From assembly GCA_038748365.1 (NCBI GenBank), contig JBCDIZ010000009.1, positions 62,001 through 126,000 on the forward strand: a stretch of DNA of 64,000 nt, read 5' to 3'. This DNA comes from Alterisphingorhabdus sp038748365. GTDB taxonomy: Bacteria > Pseudomonadota > Alphaproteobacteria > Sphingomonadales > Sphingomonadaceae. How positions within the stretch are numbered: the stretch's first letter is position 1; each line of letters opens with the position of its first letter. Made by a program: the position numbers and the translations under genes. The notes beneath the pieces were generated by a model. That model made no database searches and was not told where the DNA came from. It worked only from the letters and a program-made list of their open reading frames with translations. Positions 61,326-64,000 of this stretch are shown one piece after another.

Positions 61326-62155
61326 TGCTCCTCCAGCTTGTAGAACCGCCGGGCGGTATCACCTAGCACATGTGCCTGTTGTTCCTGGTCGAGATCGGCC
61401 AGCAAGGTGTGGCTTACTACGACCCAGCTGTCGTAACTGCTGGCGAGATTCAGCACCGGCCAATCGCTGCCCCACATCACGCGCTCTGGTCCAAAGGCCT
61501 CCAAGACGATTTCGACAACCGGGCGCAGATCATCAAGACACCAACCGGCCGCGGCTTCGGTGACAAGGCCGGACAGCTTGCAGTGGGTAACGCCGTCGGC
61601 GGCCACCGCCGCCAGGTCGCGCGACCAGCTCTTCAGGTCGCCCGAAGCAATATCGGGTTTCGCTGCATGGTCGATGACGATGCGCAGGCTCGGGTGACGT
61701 TCGCGCAGAAGGACCAAGCGAGACAGGTGGCGTGGGCGAATCAGTGCATCAAGCGCCAGTTTATGATGTGCCATTGCCGCGAGCGCGGGCTGCACCTGCG
61801 GCGCTAATATGGCATCGTCATCATCCAGGTCCTGCAGCATCGGGCGCAGGCCTACCAGAAGCGGTTCTGAAGCCAGCGCTGCGATTCGGATTGGCGCGTC
61901 GATGGCTGTCAGGTCCGTCCAGCCGACCACGCCCCGGATCAAAGGATGCTCCCGCGCCAGCGATAGCATGAACTCTGTTTCCGCATCGGTCGGTGCGGCC
62001 TGCACCAGCACGGTGCCGACTATTGCATGGCTCTCTAGGATCGGGGCAAGATCATCGGGCAGATAGTCTTGCCAGAGTGGCCCCATTTCCGGGGTCAGCC
62101 AGTCATAATCGCCGCGGTCACGGCGCCAGAAATGCTGATGGGCGTCGATACGCAT
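61322..62155 (-). CDS. Amidohydrolase-family lactonase (probable L-fuconolactonase)
   Basis: The 277-aa protein has the amidohydrolase_2 fold. MRIDAHQHFWRRDRGDYDWL holds the HxH metal pair, VIDHAAKPDI the later His, and VMWGSDWPV the metal Asp. Enzymes of this group hydrolyse sugar lactones such as L-fucono-1,5-lactone to the acid. It lies directly downstream of the fucose dehydrogenase gene (15 bp) with AGGAG six bases before its ATG, which fits the oxidative L-fucose pathway. Confidence 0.9.
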   Translation of the reverse strand: MRIDAHQHFWRRDRGDYDWLTPEMGPLWQDYLPDDLAPILESHAIVGTVLVQAAPTDAETEFMLSLAREHPLIRGVVGWTDLTAIDAPIRIAALASEPLLVGLRPMLQDLDDDDAILAPQVQPALAAMAHHKLALDALIRPRHLSRLVLLRERHPSLRIVIDHAAKPDIASGDLKSWSRDLAAVAADGVTHCKLSGLVTEAAAGWCLDDLRPVVEIVLEAFGPERVMWGSDWPVLNLASSYDSWVVVSHTLLADLDQEQQAHVLGDTARRFYKLEEQ

Positions 62156-62170
62156 ATCTTGCTCCTGAGC

Positions 62171-63160
62171 TTAAGCCGGCACCGGGGCATCGGCGCGGAT
62201 CAGTCCTTCCTCCTTCATATCGGCCCATAAAGCCGCCGGGATCGGGTGGGCGAGATTGGCGATGTTGGCAGTCATCTCCGCCGCCGAGCGGGCACCGGGG
62301 ATCACACTGGCGACCGCAGGATGGGCAAGCGGGAATTGCAGCGCCGCCGCAGGCAGCGGCACATTGTGACGTTCGCAAATGGCCGAAAGTGCCTGCACGC
62401 GGGCAGCCACTGCCGGCGGCACTGCACCATAATCATAATGGGGGTTGCCCGCGAGCACTCCGGAATTGAACGGCCCGCCTACAACCACCTGCACACCGCG
62501 CGATTGGCACTCGGGCAGCAGGTCATCCAGAGGGGCTTGCTCCAGCAGCGTGTAGCGTCCCGCCAACAGGATGATATCGAGATCAATCTCCGCCAGCACC
62601 GCGAGACAGATGGCCACTTCGTTGACGCCAAGTCCGACGGCGCGCGTGACGCCACGTTCCTTCATCTGCGCCAGCGTCGGGAAAGCGCCTTCCATGGCAA
62701 TTGCGAACTGACGTGCATGATCATCACCATGGGTTAGCGCACCGAGATCATGGACGAGAAGCATGTCGACACTATCAACACTCAGCCTAGAGAGGCTTTC
62801 AGTAACCTGCTGCTCCACCGCTGCGGCAGCATAATCGAAATAGGGCCGGGCGAGGCCAGCATCGACAAAGCCGGTATCCCCTGGCGCTTCGCCATGGGCA
62901 AGGCTGCGGCCAACCTTGGTCGACAACATTGGCCGTTCTGGCAATCCATTGAGAAACGCACCCAGCCGATTCTCGGACAAGCCATGGCCGTAAAAGGGAG
63001 CCGTGTCGAACAGGCTGACGCCACCGGTCGCGGCGGCCTGCAACGTCGCCTGGGCGTCAGCATCGCTGATCGGTGCATAGAGGTTGCCCAGCGTCGCACA
63101 TCCCATTCCGAGGGTGGGTAAAACCAGAAATGGCTTTTCATCTGTGAAATATTGGTTCAC
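62171..63160 (-). CDS. Aldo/keto reductase, probable L-fucose dehydrogenase
   Basis: The 329-aa AKR starts with LPTLGMGCATLGNLY and has DTAPFYGHGLSENRLG (Asp, Tyr), MLSTKVGR (Lys) and LVHDLG (His). It ends with SVIPGARSAAEM for NADP(H). It is of the D-threo-aldose / L-fucose dehydrogenase type and opens an operon with lactonase, mutarotase and KDF dehydrogenase, so oxidation of L-fucose to the lactone is the likely role. The start is a GTG at 63160 without a visible ribosome site, and the IclR-type palindrome covers it. Confidence 0.87.
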   Translation of the reverse strand: MNQYFTDEKPFLVLPTLGMGCATLGNLYAPISDADAQATLQAAATGGVSLFDTAPFYGHGLSENRLGAFLNGLPERPMLSTKVGRSLAHGEAPGDTGFVDAGLARPYFDYAAAAVEQQVTESLSRLSVDSVDMLLVHDLGALTHGDDHARQFAIAMEGAFPTLAQMKERGVTRAVGLGVNEVAICLAVLAEIDLDIILLAGRYTLLEQAPLDDLLPECQSRGVQVVVGGPFNSGVLAGNPHYDYGAVPPAVAARVQALSAICERHNVPLPAAALQFPLAHPAVASVIPGARSAAEMTANIANLAHPIPAALWADMKEEGLIRADAPVPA

Positions 63161-63162
63161 AG
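63142..63162. promoter_or_regulatory. IclR-type palindrome CTGTGAA-N7-TTCACAG (site 3)
   Basis: This is a perfect 7-bp inverted repeat with the same 7-bp spacer and GTGAA/TTCAC core as site 1. It covers the GTG start codon and first codons of the fucose dehydrogenase gene, so binding would block translation-proximal transcription. A degenerate GTGAA-N7-ATCAT lies at 63267-63283, near the fuconate dehydratase start. Confidence 0.65.
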
Positions 63163-63308
63163 TTGATTAGAAGCATGACTGCCAGCAGGAGGCAACAAAA
63201 AACACCATCTGTGCTGGCTTGAGAAGTTTTTTTCATAGAGGGACTTGCCGAAACACCGATTTATGGGTGAAATAGCAAATCATCTATATGATTGCAGGGA
63301 CAATTATA

Positions 63309-64000
63309 ATGAATCTTAATGAAGGCGGAGCACGGTTGCGAACGGGCCTTACCCCGGAGCCAGTGATCGTCAGTGCCACAACGGCTGACATCCGGTTTCC
63401 GACTTCGCGTTTCCTCGACGGATCAGACGCGATGAATCCGGACCCGGACTATTCGGCCGCCTATGTCACGCTGTCGGCTGATGGGCTGGAAGGCCATGGC
63501 CTTGCCTTCACGCTGGGGCGTGGCACCGATCTGGTCGTAGCCGCGATTGACGCGTTGCTACCGCAGGTTATCGGACGCAGCCTTGATGGTATCGAGAATG
63601 ATCTCGCCGGTTTCTGGCGCAGTCTGGTGGGGGATAGCCAGTATCGCTGGCTCGGCCCGGAAAAGGGCATCATCCATCTTGCCACGGCTGCTATTGTCAA
63701 CGCAGTCTGGGACATGTTGGCGCGCCGTGCGGGCAAACCGCTATGGCGCTATCTGGCCGATATGCCACCAGAGCAGATCGTTTCAGCGATTGATTTCCGT
63801 CATATTGCCGATGCGGTGCCGCCAGAGCTGGCACTCGACCTGCTCAAGCGGAATCTTGCCGACAAGCCAGCACGCATCGCGCAGCTAGAGGCCGAAGGCC
63901 ACGCCGCCTATACGACATCGGCTGGCTGGCTCGGCTATGATGACGACAAGATCCGTGATCTGGCCGGCAAGGCCATTGCCGATGGCTGGTCAGCGATCAA
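63309..64000 (+). CDS. L-fuconate dehydratase, partial (C-terminus beyond right edge)
   Basis: The first 230 residues are visible. They match the enolase-superfamily L-fuconate dehydratases: DIRFPTSRFLDGSDAMNPDPDYSAAYV near residue 27, GHGLAFTLGRG, the LADMPPEQIVSAIDFRHIAD loop and YTTSAGWLGYDDDKI at residues 197-211. The metal-ligand and acid/base residues of the barrel are beyond the edge. It dehydrates L-fuconate to 2-keto-3-deoxy-L-fuconate. AGGGA lies eight bases before the ATG. It diverges from the fucose dehydrogenase operon across site 3. Confidence 0.9.
   Translation, partial: MNLNEGGARLRTGLTPEPVIVSATTADIRFPTSRFLDGSDAMNPDPDYSAAYVTLSADGLEGHGLAFTLGRGTDLVVAAIDALLPQVIGRSLDGIENDLAGFWRSLVGDSQYRWLGPEKGIIHLATAAIVNAVWDMLARRAGKPLWRYLADMPPEQIVSAIDFRHIADAVPPELALDLLKRNLADKPARIAQLEAEGHAAYTTSAGWLGYDDDKIRDLAGKAIADGWSAI

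Overview
The window looks like chromosomal DNA of a heterotrophic alphaproteobacterium, most likely a sphingomonad (Sphingomonadales). This rests on a PEP-CTERM surface protein, a TonB-dependent receptor, many acyl-CoA enzymes, an OtsA/OtsB/GH15 trehalose block and fairly high GC, and it is an inference from gene content. I saw no rRNA, tRNA or CRISPR.

Region 1 (1-16.4 kb) looks like core genome. It holds a truncated TPR lipoprotein, a serine-rich PEP-CTERM protein, a 2OG-Fe(II) oxygenase, a CitE-like lyase, a complete dabA-dabB inorganic-carbon uptake pair with a divergent LysR regulator that starts at TTG, a ggt-otsB-GH15-otsA operon, a small membrane protein and a type II NADH dehydrogenase.

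Region 2 (16.4-36.9 kb) is a catabolic island of about 20 kb. A decayed IS6-family end flanks each side, both in the same orientation. Inside are six alpha/beta hydrolases of several classes, two thiolases, an acyl-CoA ligase, a crotonase, a MaoC hydratase, an SDR, an acetoacetate-decarboxylase-like protein, a TonB receptor and a single-chain tandem Lrp/AsnC regulator. Four of its promoter regions carry the same long dyad, a half-site near AATAGCGCATWAT with its inverse 36-37 bp away. Several enzymes have altered active sites: no Schiff-base lysine in the decarboxylase-like protein, no catalytic glutamates in the crotonase, and no HGGG in one hydrolase.

Region 3 (37.2-53.3 kb) is a 14-gene minus-strand operon in which 11 of 13 junctions are 4-nt overlaps. 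It combines a split dikinase-like phosphotransferase (a PPDK ATP-grasp plus histidine domain without the PEP barrel, a second histidine-domain protein, and 491-aa and 204-aa proteins I do not recognise) with a biotin carboxylase, a biotin carrier and a divergent carboxyltransferase, followed by an acyl-CoA ligase, thiolase and acyl-CoA dehydrogenase. The logic resembles the phosphorylate-then-carboxylate route known for acetovanillone and related aryl ketones. The same operon encodes a cytoplasmic GH29 alpha-L-fucosidase, a split UxaA-type dehydratase and an enone-reductase-like MDR.

Region 4 (53.6-64 kb) has an aldo/keto reductase, an MDR dehydrogenase, an IclR regulator and a GPH sugar symporter on the plus strand. 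Facing them is an L-fucose oxidation operon (fucose dehydrogenase, fuconolactonase, mutarotase, 2-keto-3-deoxyfuconate dehydrogenase) plus a dienoyl-CoA-reductase-type flavoprotein. L-fuconate dehydratase diverges at the right edge. Matching GTGAA-N7-TTCAC palindromes lie in both divergent promoter regions (53.4 and 63.15 kb), which suggests that IclR controls regions 3 and 4 together. My working model is uptake of an alpha-L-fucoside by the GPH carrier, internal cleavage by GH29, oxidation of the fucose to pyruvate-level products, and degradation of a ketone-containing aglycone by the phosphotransferase/carboxylase module.
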